DNA of 10,426 bases from an uncultured Collinsella sp. (GCA_902478825.1 CABSMK010000055.1:1-10426); one strand, 5' to 3'; shown: positions 1 through 6,330, numbered from the stretch's first letter. Notes: generated from the sequence alone by a model not told the origin. Numbers and translations: made by a program.

Positions 1-355
1 GAGCACGATGTAGTGGCCTACGTTGGTAAACGTACCGGGGTCGCTCTACGCCGTCACCGACCCCGTGGGCATTACGCACCGCGTGTGGGAGGTCAAGCGC
101 GAGGACGCTGTTGCCGCCATCCGTGCCATGCTCGACCAAGTACCAGAGCCGGCACTGGCCGACGACCCCGCCTACGCTGCCGCGCTGGCCGGGGCGTCGC
201 AGCTGCTGGCCGATGAGGCCCGTGCCGCCGGAACGTACACCGGCAAGGAGCCGTTCAACTTTGCCGTAGCTGCGCTCTTCCCCGCCGCGCAGGTCAGCGG
301 CGGCGCGCCGCAGGTTCCGACGGGTCTGCTCACGCACCAAGTCGCGCGGTTCTAG
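1..355 (+). pseudogene. Truncated DUF1015-family protein remnant
   Basis: Seen: reading frame 2 is open from about position 14 to a TAG at 353-355, after an in-frame TAG at 11-13. The frame has a THRVWEV segment, then a stretch ALADDPAYAAALA, then EPFNFAVAALFPAAQV. Known of the family: DUF1015 proteins are about 400 residues and show a V(T)HRxW segment, then an ADGHHR signature followed by alanine-rich helix, then a (N/F)(Y/F)xxAxLFP-like strand and a further roughly 100-150 residues. Here the order fits, but the HHR signature is replaced by DDPAY and the protein stops about 20 residues after the LFP strand. The nearest in-frame start in the window is TTG at 23, with no ribosome binding site. 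Inferred: a decayed 3' fragment, 5' truncated or frameshifted near 11-30. It could instead be the tail of a divergent intact gene that begins outside the window by another frame. No function is expected. Confidence 0.5.
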
Positions 356-399
356 CAAGACCAGACCGTCCAGCACAAAAATCGGCAGCTCAACAAACA

Positions 400-441
400 G
401 GGGGCGGAGATGCAGCAGGTACATGCATCTCCGCCCCTTTT
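400..441. terminator. Bidirectional intrinsic terminator
   Basis: A perfect 14-bp GC-rich stem (401-414 with 424-437, GGGGCGGAGATGCA and its complement) closes a 9-nt loop. TTTT follows on the plus strand, and TGTTTGTT follows on the minus strand. It lies between the convergent DUF1015 remnant and the phosphatase gene that ends at 485, so it can end transcription from both sides. Confidence 0.85.
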
Positions 442-484
442 GCGTCGAGAAGCTATGCCGGCGACCCGTGCCGCCACGCTCACG

Positions 485-1120
485 TTATCCCCGCTGCGGA
501 CCTGCAGTAGCCACAAGCGGTTCAAGCCCCAGCTCGCGTGCGTAATCCTCCTGCGTAAAAATCTCAATCAGCTCAAACGTACCGGCATCGTCGTCAAACG
601 CAAAGTGCAGCACCGCGCAGTTGCCCGGCACGCGATCGCGCTCGTCGGCCGCCGCACCCTTCACGTGGTCCATGAACTCCTTGATGGCCGATCCGTGGCT
701 TACCGCAAGCACGCACGTATGGTCCGGACGCTGCATAAGCTCGGTCAGCGTCGTCACCATGCGGTCGCGCACCTGCATCTGGCCCTCGCCGCCAAACTGA
801 CGATAGAAATCGCGCCACGGGCGCTCGGGCATAAGCATCACGCGCTCGGCCTCAAAGTCGCCAAAGAACCACTCACGCAGGCCGTCCAGGCGCTCGTACG
901 CCAAGCCCGGCCACAAGCTGGCGATAGTCTGCTCGGTGCGATGAAGCGTGGAGGTGTAGGCATGATCGGGCTCAATGCCGCGCGCACGTAAAAACATGCC
1001 GGCGCGCGCCGCCTGGTCGCAACCCAACTGCGTAAGCGGCGAGTCACTCCAGCCCTGAATAATGCGCTTAAGGTTGAATATCGTCTGTCCATGACGGACC
1101 AGATACAGATCTTTATTCAT
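485..1120 (-). CDS. Histidine phosphatase family protein (second of a tandem pair)
   Basis: Member of the histidine phosphatase (phosphoglycerate mutase-like) superfamily, 211 residues, cytosolic, with no signal peptide. Seen: the RHG motif LVRHGQT with nucleophile H10, the STLHR segment around R61, the LREWFFG segment with candidate acid E83, and the second histidine in AVSHGSA (H142). The ATG at 1120 is chosen over an upstream in-frame start at 1171. It has AAAGGA six bases ahead and puts RHG at residues 9-11, as usual in the family; the upstream start would lie inside the preceding gene. It follows the paralogous phosphatase gene after only 17 bases, so the two are probably co-transcribed. 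Family members hydrolyse sugar phosphates, nucleotides or cofactor precursors; the substrate cannot be read from the sequence. Compared with its neighbour it carries an extra 20-odd C-terminal residues and a longer acidic insert before the last strand. Confidence 0.9.
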   Translation of the reverse strand: MNKDLYLVRHGQTIFNLKRIIQGWSDSPLTQLGCDQAARAGMFLRARGIEPDHAYTSTLHRTEQTIASLWPGLAYERLDGLREWFFGDFEAERVMLMPERPWRDFYRQFGGEGQMQVRDRMVTTLTELMQRPDHTCVLAVSHGSAIKEFMDHVKGAAADERDRVPGNCAVLHFAFDDDAGTFELIEIFTQEDYARELGLEPLVATAGPQRG

Positions 1121-1137
1121 AGGGGTCCTTTCGTTCG

Positions 1138-1680
1138 TTACCAACCCAAAAGCGAAAACGCCCCGTCGCAATAGCCAAAATGAAGCACGGCACCGTTGTC
1201 GGGTAGTTCTCCCTCGCCAGTCACATACTCAAGAAACTCCTGGCAGGCTGAGCCGTGGGAAACCGCCAGCACGCAGTCGTGTTGCGGCCTGGCCATGATG
1301 CGGGACAGCGCCGCGACCATGCGCGACTGAAGCTGCACTTCCGACTCGCCGCCAAAGGCCACCGGATAATCGCCCCAGGGCCGCGGCGGCATCTCGCGAT
1401 TTGATGTGCCCTCCAGCGAGCCAAAATGCCACTCACGCAGGTCATCGACCAGCTCAATGGAACGGCCCTCGCCAACGATAAGCTCGGCCGTATGCCGCGC
1501 CCGGCCCAACGGCGAGGAATACACATGATCAAAGGCCACGCCACGCGCCGCAAACGCCGTACGCGCCGTCAGCGCCTGCTCGCGCCCGCGCGCCGTAAGC
1601 GGCGAATCGTGCCAGCCCTGCAAAATGTTCTGCACATTGAGCTCAGTCTGCCCATGACGCACCAAATATAGATCGGCCAC
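1138..1680 (-). CDS. Histidine phosphatase family protein (first of a tandem pair)
   Basis: Histidine phosphatase superfamily enzyme of 180 residues. Seen: LVRHGQT with catalytic H9, the SSPLGRARHTA segment typical of the phosphate-binding arginine region (R60, R62), LREWHFGSLEG with candidate proton donor E83, and AVSHGSA with H142. The start is GTG at 1680, preceded by GGGAGG four to five bases upstream; the overlapping ATG is out of frame. The protein is alike along its whole length to the phosphatase encoded just downstream, with shared segments QGW.DSPLT, RPW.D and AVSHGSA, so the pair arose by tandem duplication. The nitroreductase gene lies 82 bases upstream, with a REP-like hairpin between. 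These proteins are often annotated as phosphoglycerate mutases or cobalamin (alpha-ribazole) phosphatases, but the sequence does not settle the substrate. Confidence 0.9.
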   Translation of the reverse strand: MADLYLVRHGQTELNVQNILQGWHDSPLTARGREQALTARTAFAARGVAFDHVYSSPLGRARHTAELIVGEGRSIELVDDLREWHFGSLEGTSNREMPPRPWGDYPVAFGGESEVQLQSRMVAALSRIMARPQHDCVLAVSHGSACQEFLEYVTGEGELPDNGAVLHFGYCDGAFSLLGW

Positions 1681-1695
1681 ATGCCCTCCCCTCGT

Positions 1696-1730
1696 ACCAC
1701 CACAAAGGGAACAGGCACCTTTGTGGTGGT
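1696..1730. repeat. REP-like 13-bp perfect hairpin
   Basis: A perfect inverted repeat (1696-1708 ACCACCACAAAGG, 1718-1730 its complement) encloses a 9-nt loop. No T-run follows on either strand, so it is a poor intrinsic terminator. Read on the minus strand, the loop edge is GGTGCCTGTTCCC, which resembles the GGTGCCTGTCCCC-type motif that I recall from REP elements mobilised by Y1/RAYT transposases in many bacteria. No transposase is present here. Inferred: a dispersed non-autonomous repeat in the nitroreductase-phosphatase gap. It could also stabilise or process the mRNA. Confidence 0.5.
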
Positions 1731-1762
1731 TTACCGCCGGATCACGCCGCGGTGACGCTCAA

Positions 1763-2434
1763 CTACACCAGCACGTCGACGAGCGAACGCTTGGGTACGT
1801 GGTGCACCTGCGCCTCGTCGCGCCAATAATTGATGGAGCCGTCGGGGTTGGAATCAATCGCATCGATCACCTGTGTCTCGGCCGGGACGCCAAACGCCAT
1901 GATCAGCTTGAGCTCATACTTGTCGTTATCGAGCCCCATGGCATCGATCGCGTTGGGCGTAAAGGCCTTGAACATGCAGGCTGCCACCTCGGGCGTGGCG
2001 CTGCGGGCGGCGAGCATCATCGTCTGTGCGGCAATGCCCGTGTCGACCTCGGTAATGGGAGCGGCGGGCTTACCCGGAACGGCGCGCTCGGCCAAAATCG
2101 CGATGTAGCCGGTCGGGCGCTCGCCCTCGGCAGGACCCGGCCAATCCTTAAGCGCGCCGGCCCATGCAAGCTCACCAAACACGCGCGCGCAGTCCTCGGC
2201 ACCGCTCACCACATGAAAACGAAGACGCTGAGCATTGGCACCACAGGGAGCCAGGTGCGCAAGTTCCGCCAGCTCGAGCAAAAACTCGCGCGGCACGCGC
2301 ATGGACTCGTCAAAACGGCGGCAGGTACGGGCACGACGGACCAGCGCATCAAACGCTTCCAGACCGAGCTTTTCGCAACCTTGCTTTGCCATCGATTCGA
2401 CACTCGACGGTGCCTCGGGAACTGCTTCGTTCAT
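1763..2434 (-). CDS. Nitroreductase family protein
   Basis: FMN-dependent nitroreductase-fold oxidoreductase, 223 residues, cytosolic. Seen: the N-terminal FMN-phosphate motif RRARTCRRFDES (residues 33-44), APCGANAQRLRF (62-73), matching the family's APSGxNxQPWxF, a mid-protein DTGIAAQTMMLAA helix (131-143), and a C-terminal FGVPAE (181-186) followed by YWRDE and HHVPKRSL. These are the usual landmarks of a single-domain nitroreductase. The ATG at 2434 is preferred to a TTG four codons earlier because GGGGG lies six bases ahead of it. Family members reduce nitroaromatics, quinones or flavins using NAD(P)H; the natural substrate is not evident. The promoter region carries a DtxR-like box, which suggests iron-linked control. 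It is first in a minus-strand cluster with two histidine phosphatases. The cysteine in APCGAN, usually serine, is a mild oddity. Confidence 0.88.
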   Translation of the reverse strand: MNEAVPEAPSSVESMAKQGCEKLGLEAFDALVRRARTCRRFDESMRVPREFLLELAELAHLAPCGANAQRLRFHVVSGAEDCARVFGELAWAGALKDWPGPAEGERPTGYIAILAERAVPGKPAAPITEVDTGIAAQTMMLAARSATPEVAACMFKAFTPNAIDAMGLDNDKYELKLIMAFGVPAETQVIDAIDSNPDGSINYWRDEAQVHHVPKRSLVDVLV

Positions 2435-2462
2435 AGGGACCCCCAATTTCGGGCAATTGTTC

Positions 2463-2481
2463 TTAGGAGAATCTAACCTAA
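2463..2481 (-). promoter_or_regulatory. DtxR/IdeR-like iron box
   Basis: The plus-strand sequence TTAGGAGAATCTAACCTAA agrees with the DtxR/IdeR consensus TTAGGTTAGSCTAACCTAA at 15 of 19 positions and keeps the outer TTAGG/CCTAA dyad. It lies just downstream of the candidate -10 element of the nitroreductase promoter, where a bound repressor would block transcription. A CCTAGG palindrome (2484-2489) abuts it. No DtxR-family gene is in the window, so the regulator is inferred. Confidence 0.55.
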
Positions 2482-2491
2482 AACCTAGGCA

Positions 2492-2520
2492 ATTACATAC
2501 AGCGGCGTAATGTTCTACAA
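2492..2520 (-). promoter_or_regulatory. Candidate promoter of the nitroreductase cluster
   Basis: On the minus strand, TTGTAG (2520-2515) and TGTAAT (2497-2492) are separated by 17 bases. The -10 matches the consensus at 5 of 6 positions and the -35 at 3 of 6. The predicted start of transcription falls beside the DtxR-like box, which supports the pairing. Confidence 0.4.
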
Positions 2521-2538
2521 TTGTTGATTAATCCTCAC

Positions 2539-2600
2539 TGGGGCGGGAACAAAAGTAACAATTCGGGAATGTGGGGCGGCAATTCGTCCTTCCCGCCCCA
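2539..2600. repeat. 11-bp inverted repeat upstream of the HdeD gene
   Basis: TGGGGCGGGAA (2539-2549) is perfectly complemented by TTCCCGCCCCA (2590-2600) across a 40-base spacer, and a further partial copy TGGGGCGG lies at 2572-2579. It sits in the 5' region between the divergent nitroreductase and HdeD genes. No T-run follows, so it is not a terminator. It could be an operator pair or a leader structure. Confidence 0.45.
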
Positions 2601-2698
2601 TGCATCGGCGCCCTTGGGCGATACTTGTTGCAGCACTTTTGGCGTACGCCGCACGGAGAGCAATGAACGCGACGTGCACCACACGGAAAGGAGACATT

Positions 2699-3301
2699 AT
2701 GGGCATCTTTAAGAACGATGGCCAAAAATCGAGCCAGTTTGGATTTGACGAGAAAAGCATGGCGGGCAAAGCCGTCAAGGCCGTACGCTGGATCTACGCC
2801 ATCACGGGCGTCTTAGCGCTCATTGCTGGTATCGCACTGCTTTTTGCACCCGCCAAGTCCCTCGTCTTCTTAACGACTGTCCTGGGTTTTTACTTTGTAA
2901 TCACTGCTGCCATTAGGCTGTTCACTGCCATTTTTGAGCCGCTGCTGCCCACCGGCTGGCGCGTGACGAGCATCATCTCCAACCTACTCATTATCTTGGG
3001 CGGCGTCATAATCCTGCGCAACCAGGCCTTCTCGACCGCGACGCTCACCACGATGGTGGTTATCGTGGCCGGCTTTGGCTGGATTGTCGAAGGTGTCATG
3101 TCCATTCTGGAGTCCGAGCTTTCGTCCAACCGTGCCCTCGCCATCCTGAGCGGCGCACTTTCCATCATCGCCGGCATGTTCGTGTTTATCTATCCGCTGT
3201 GGTCGGCCAAGATGCTCGTTATCTTTAGCGGCGCCGTGCTGCTGGTGTTTGGCGTTACGCTGATTGTTCGCGCTATTCAATTTGGCAAACTGGTGCACTA
3301 G
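2699..3301 (+). CDS. HdeD/DUF308 family membrane protein
   Basis: Integral membrane protein of 200 residues with a hydrophilic N-terminal 30 residues and six hydrophobic stretches at about 31-50, 55-79, 90-107, 113-136, 145-166 and 170-192. This is the three-hairpin pattern of the HdeD/DUF308 family, repeated helix pairs rich in Gly, Ile and Val, each followed by short charged turns. Relatives include E. coli HdeD, an acid-resistance membrane protein; a molecular activity is not established for most members. The ATG at 2699 is chosen because AAAGGAG (2687-2693) stands five bases ahead. An in-frame ATG at 2600 would add an arginine-rich leader with no ribosome binding site and would lie inside the inverted repeat. 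The stop codon directly abuts the ATG of the next gene, so the two are probably translationally coupled. The role here, perhaps envelope or acid stress, is inferred. Confidence 0.85.
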   Translation: MGIFKNDGQKSSQFGFDEKSMAGKAVKAVRWIYAITGVLALIAGIALLFAPAKSLVFLTTVLGFYFVITAAIRLFTAIFEPLLPTGWRVTSIISNLLIILGGVIILRNQAFSTATLTTMVVIVAGFGWIVEGVMSILESELSSNRALAILSGALSIIAGMFVFIYPLWSAKMLVIFSGAVLLVFGVTLIVRAIQFGKLVH

Positions 3302-3784
3302 ATGCCGCGAACGCTCTTTATTGATGCCGACGCCTGCCCGGTCACGCGCGAGTCGATTGACTGCGCGCGGCGGGCAGGCGTCGCCGTTGTTATCGCCGGC
3401 AACAGCACGCAAAACCTGGAACGGCACATTCGCCGCGACGACCCGCGCGATGCCGAGCACGCGCGACGCGGCTTTTGGGTCACGACGCTCGACGTGAGTG
3501 TGGGCGCCGACAGCGCCGACTTTGCCATTGTCGAACGCCTGCAGGCGGGCGACGTGGTCGTGACGCAGGACATTGGCTTGGCGAGCATGGTGCTCGGGCG
3601 CGATGCCGCCGCCATCGGTGTGCGCGGGCGCGTCTACGACAAAGCGACCATCGACATGCAGTTGTTTATTCGCCACGAGGAAAAGAAGGTGCGCCGCGCC
3701 GGCGGACGCACTCGCGGACCGGCGGCATTTACCAGCGAAGATCGCGCCCGCTTTAAACGCAACCTCACCGAGCTGCTCCGCTAA
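3302..3784 (+). CDS. YaiI/YqxD family protein (UPF0178, DUF188)
   Basis: Small cytosolic protein of 160 residues, the usual length for UPF0178. Seen: the N-terminal DADACPV signature (residues 8-14), VGADSADFAI (67-76), VVTQDIGLA (86-94), a glycine-rich region GVRGRVYDK (106-114), HEEKKVRRAGGRTRGP (125-140) and a terminal FTSEDRARF segment, all hallmarks of the family. The spaced aspartates (D8, D10, D70, D73, D90) resemble the metal site of PIN-like or NYN-like nucleases. A nuclease activity has not been shown to my knowledge and is only an inference. The ATG overlaps nothing but follows the HdeD stop codon directly, and no good ribosome binding site is visible, so translation probably depends on ribosomes finishing the upstream gene. 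A strong hairpin terminator follows three bases after the stop. Confidence 0.92.
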   Translation: MPRTLFIDADACPVTRESIDCARRAGVAVVIAGNSTQNLERHIRRDDPRDAEHARRGFWVTTLDVSVGADSADFAIVERLQAGDVVVTQDIGLASMVLGRDAAAIGVRGRVYDKATIDMQLFIRHEEKKVRRAGGRTRGPAAFTSEDRARFKRNLTELLR

Positions 3785-3786
3785 CT

Positions 3787-3831
3787 AAGGTAGATTTTTG
3801 GGACATGCCCGAAAATCTACCTTTTTGTTTT
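3787..3831 (+). terminator. Intrinsic terminator after the DUF188 gene
   Basis: A 16-bp stem with one G-T pair (3787-3802 with 3808-3823, starting AAGGTAGATTTT) closes a 5-nt loop and runs into TTTTTGTTTT. It begins three bases after the DUF188 stop codon and ends the HdeD-DUF188 transcript. Confidence 0.9.
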
Positions 3832-3862
3832 GGGCGGTGCGAGCGCTCAAAATCCATGGCTC

Positions 3863-3943
3863 AACAAAAAACGGGCTTCAAAATGCCATGCGTCGCCGCA
3901 TTGTGCAGGCGCCGAGCATGGCTATTTTGAAGCCCGTTTTGTT
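3863..3943 (-). terminator. Long hairpin terminator after the metal exporter
   Basis: Arms of about 28 bases (3863-3891 and 3916-3943) pair with a small bulge at each of two places, sharing the core CGGGCTTCAAAAT. The minus strand reads into CGTTTTTTGTTG, a good T-run for the exporter gene that stops at 3952. The plus strand reads CGTTTTGTT, so it can also back up the preceding terminator. The top of the stem holds a GC-rich 24-base loop. Confidence 0.8.
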
Positions 3944-3951
3944 AGGCCCAC

Positions 3952-5040
3952 TTAGAGGCCGAAGGCAGAAAGGATAAGACCCCAGCCCGCACCGATGACG
4001 TACATCATGATCAGGAACAGGACGTTTTCGCGGGCGCTGCGGTTGGTGCGGAACAGCACCAGGTAGCCCACACCTGCAGAGATGAGCGTGCCGGCGAGCA
4101 TCGGGGCCAGCTGCAGCGCGCCTTCCAGGTACAGTTGCGTGATGACGACGCTGGCCGAGCAGTTGGGAATCAGGCCGACGAGTGCCGAGCCCAGGACCGC
4201 AAGCGTCTCGTTGCCGCGCAGGAACTGCTCGATTGCGGACTCGCCGAACGACTCGAGCACGGCGACCAGAATCAGCGTCACCAGAAAAATGAATACCGAG
4301 ACCTGCACGGTGTGCGAAATCGCGCTGCGTATGATCGACAGGACAGGCGTCCCTTCGTGGGAGTGGGAGTGACCGTGGCCATCATGGTGTTCATGCTCGC
4401 CCTCATGACCGTGATCGTGGCCATGTCCGTGGTCGTGCTCGTCCTCGTCTTCATCACAACCGCAATGGTCACGCTCGCACAGCTCGTGGATGTGGTCGGC
4501 GCTCACGCCCGCCTCGGCCACCTCGTCGATGATGTCACCGCCAGTGTGGTCGTCGTGCGCGCAGTTCACATGAGCCGGATTGGAAGCGGTCCCCAGCACG
4601 GTACGGCGAATCGCCGCATGCGCGCGAGCGTTACGACGAAGGCCGCGGATAGCCGCGTCCACGATAAAGCCCGTGACCAGCGCGATCAGTGCCTTCGAAG
4701 CCAAAAGCATCGCCATGGTCTGCACGGGAACCTGCTCGGCAAGTAGCAGCGGCAGCATCTCGTCGGAGGTCGAAAGGAACACCGCCACCAACGTGCCCAA
4801 GGTCACGACGCGACCGGCGTACAGCGTTGCCGCCATGGCCGAAAAGCCGCACTGCGGCACCATACCCAGCAACGAGCCAACCACGGGACCTGCGGCGCCG
4901 GCGCGCTTGATGGCCCCGTTAACGCGGTCGCCCGCGACGTGCTCCAAGGTCTCGAGGGCCAGATACGTCACCAACAAAAACGGCACAAGCGAGAGCGTGT
5001 CCTTGCCGGCGTCGAGCAGAATATCAATCAGCAAATCCAT
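3952..5040 (-). CDS. Putative heavy-metal/manganese exporter with His-rich loop
   Basis: Polytopic membrane protein of 362 residues. Seen: an N-terminal membrane half (about 15-135), a hydrophilic middle (136-232) and a C-terminal membrane half (about 233-362). Each half carries a similar block: GSLLGMVPQCGFS (residues 55-67) and GSALVGLIPNCSAS (284-297), each followed by hydrophobic helices, so the protein is an internal duplication with paired P-[QN]-C motifs. The middle loop is extraordinarily rich in His and acidic residues (202-228), with added cysteines at 160, 188, 193 and 195. This matches the family annotated as putative manganese transporter or arsenic/heavy-metal efflux permease (PF11449-like); the exact substrate is unproven. 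The ATG at 5040 has AAAGG 11 bases upstream, rather far. A dyad operator overlaps its promoter, suggesting metal-dependent control. It is transcribed alone and diverges from the exonuclease gene. Confidence 0.8.
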   Translation of the reverse strand: MDLLIDILLDAGKDTLSLVPFLLVTYLALETLEHVAGDRVNGAIKRAGAAGPVVGSLLGMVPQCGFSAMAATLYAGRVVTLGTLVAVFLSTSDEMLPLLLAEQVPVQTMAMLLASKALIALVTGFIVDAAIRGLRRNARAHAAIRRTVLGTASNPAHVNCAHDDHTGGDIIDEVAEAGVSADHIHELCERDHCGCDEDEDEHDHGHGHDHGHEGEHEHHDGHGHSHSHEGTPVLSIIRSAISHTVQVSVFIFLVTLILVAVLESFGESAIEQFLRGNETLAVLGSALVGLIPNCSASVVITQLYLEGALQLAPMLAGTLISAGVGYLVLFRTNRSARENVLFLIMMYVIGAGWGLILSAFGL

Positions 5041-5081
5041 GACGGATGGAACCTTTCGTGTCTTTCGGCAGCATTGTAAAA

Positions 5082-5130
5082 GTCCTAGCGGTCAACTAGG
5101 GTATTGTAGTTGTCCTAGGCGCGATGCCAA
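5082..5130 (-). promoter_or_regulatory. Promoter and dyad operator of the metal exporter
   Basis: On the minus strand, TTGGCA (5130-5125) and TACAAT (5108-5103) are separated by 16 bases, a good promoter. A 9-bp dyad with one mismatch (5090-5098 and 5107-5115, core CAACTA/TAGTTG) spans the -10 element. GTCCTAG occurs as a direct repeat at 5082-5088 and 5112-5118, about three helical turns apart. The CCTAG/CTAGG half-sites resemble those near the nitroreductase promoter. A DtxR/MntR-type metal repressor would fit, but the regulator is inferred. Confidence 0.55.
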
Positions 5131-5212
5131 TAGTTGCCCATGGTAAACTATCATCTCGCCACATCTCAATGAACCCGAGCCGCGCGGTGCGGCCCGTCCA
5201 AGGAGCAGTTAT

Positions 5213-6181
5213 ATGAACGTTTCACAAGCACTCGAATACGAGCGCCAGCCGTTTATTCCCATGTTTATCTATGGCGATCACGGCGCCATGGAGTCCGAGC
5301 GCCAGAAGGGCGAGGAGGCCCTTAAGGTGCTCGAAACCGAGTACTTTACCGCCGAGGGCGACCCCAGCTTCGACTTTGCCACCGTGCGCGACCTGGCTGA
5401 CCGCAACCGCGACCTGTGCGACCAGATTGGCGAGGCACGCCTGCGCAACGTGACGCCCGCGACGCTTTCGCGCGGCCTGTCCGATGCCGACACCTGCGCG
5501 GCCATCGGTAAGATGCAAAAGCGCACCGCCGCGTCGGTCATGCGCGAGATCCGCGGCGACCGCGACGCGCTCGGCGTGGCCTACGCCCGCAAGCCCATCC
5601 AGGGCACCGTGCTCGGTATCGACATCGAGACCACCGGCCGTGCACCCGAGCGCGGCTACATCATCAACGTGGGCTGGGAGATCATGGAGCTCACCAGCGA
5701 CGCCGTCCCGCACGACGCCGAGGCACACTACTGCGGCCTGCCCGACATCTACCGCGGCGAGGATGTGCCGTTGTCGAATATCCACCACATCACCTGGGAC
5801 GACATCGACGGCAAAAAGCCGTTCCGCGAGAACAAAGAATTGCAGAAGCAGCTGCTCAAGCTTATGAAGAAGTACCCGTACATGGCGCATAACGCCGCGT
5901 TCGAGGACAGCTGGTTCAAGATTCACCTGGACGGTTACGCCGAGGCGCGTCATGCCGGCAAGATTATCGTCATCGATTCGCGCCAGATCTGCCGCAGCTT
6001 GGACGCCGACGTGCGCTCGCTCCCCCGCGAGTCCGCGCCCGCCGCGCTCGAGAACTGGGCGCGCCGCCGTGGCACCCTCGCCGCCGACGCCGACGAGCAG
6101 CACCTGGGCCTCGACGACACCGACCTCATGCTCCGCACCGTCCAAGCCGAGTTCAACCTCAAGAACTTGTTTGCGAAATAA
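5213..6181 (+). CDS. DEDDh-type exonuclease domain protein
   Basis: Protein of 322 residues with an N-terminal region of about 130 residues that I do not recognise, followed by a DnaQ-like 3'-5' exonuclease domain (about 132-310). Seen: motif Exo I LGIDIETTG with D137 and E139, Exo II HNAAFEDSWF with D232, and Exo III in EQHLGLDDTDLM with H297 and D302 in the H-x4-D spacing of the DEDDh class. Family members use two metal ions to remove nucleotides from DNA or RNA 3' ends (DNA polymerase III epsilon, RNase T, oligoribonuclease). The motifs do not say which substrate this one uses. AAGGAG lies seven bases before the ATG at 5213. It is a single-gene unit, divergent from the metal exporter and ended by a hairpin terminator. 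The N-terminal part is charged, apparently helical and could be a targeting or dimerisation domain. Confidence 0.88.
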   Translation: MNVSQALEYERQPFIPMFIYGDHGAMESERQKGEEALKVLETEYFTAEGDPSFDFATVRDLADRNRDLCDQIGEARLRNVTPATLSRGLSDADTCAAIGKMQKRTAASVMREIRGDRDALGVAYARKPIQGTVLGIDIETTGRAPERGYIINVGWEIMELTSDAVPHDAEAHYCGLPDIYRGEDVPLSNIHHITWDDIDGKKPFRENKELQKQLLKLMKKYPYMAHNAAFEDSWFKIHLDGYAEARHAGKIIVIDSRQICRSLDADVRSLPRESAPAALENWARRRGTLAADADEQHLGLDDTDLMLRTVQAEFNLKNLFAK

Positions 6182-6246
6182 CCAATCAATCTGCGGGAGC
6201 GCCTGCCAGTCACAGCGCAATCTGTCTGGGCGCACCGGCGCGTAGT

Positions 6247-6283
6247 AAACTAGGGCGCAGCCTTATGGCTGCACCCTAGTTTT
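6247..6283 (+). terminator. Intrinsic terminator after the exonuclease gene
   Basis: A stem of AAACTAGGG with CCCTAGTTT, one C/A mismatch, then GCAG with CTGC and an inner CC/GG, closed by a 4-nt loop (6247-6282) and followed by TTTTC. It lies 66 bases after the exonuclease stop codon. Confidence 0.85.
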
Positions 6284-6330
6284 CATCAAAACGAGCAAAT
6301 ACGCGTGCTTCACACAGTCGACAGGTTGCT

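Noticed and set aside
1721..2476. A 251-codon plus-strand open frame opposite the nitroreductase gene
   Set aside because: It begins in the REP-like hairpin without a ribosome binding site, and the minus-strand frame has nitroreductase motifs throughout.
2600..2698. N-terminal extension of the HdeD protein from ATG 2600
   Set aside because: It would be arginine-rich, lacks a ribosome binding site and overlaps the inverted repeat, whereas ATG 2699 has AAAGGAG at ideal distance.
4335..4480. Tandem DNA repeat in the exporter gene
   Set aside because: The repetitive look comes from His/Asp/Glu/Gly codons of the metal-binding loop; no fixed unit length recurs and the frame is maintained.
5222..6235. 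A 337-codon open frame on the minus strand opposite the exonuclease gene
   Set aside because: High-GC third-position bias of the real gene keeps the opposite frame open. Its translation is low-complexity (Val, Ala, Gly, Leu runs), has no ribosome binding site, and the plus-strand frame has clear Exo I-III motifs.
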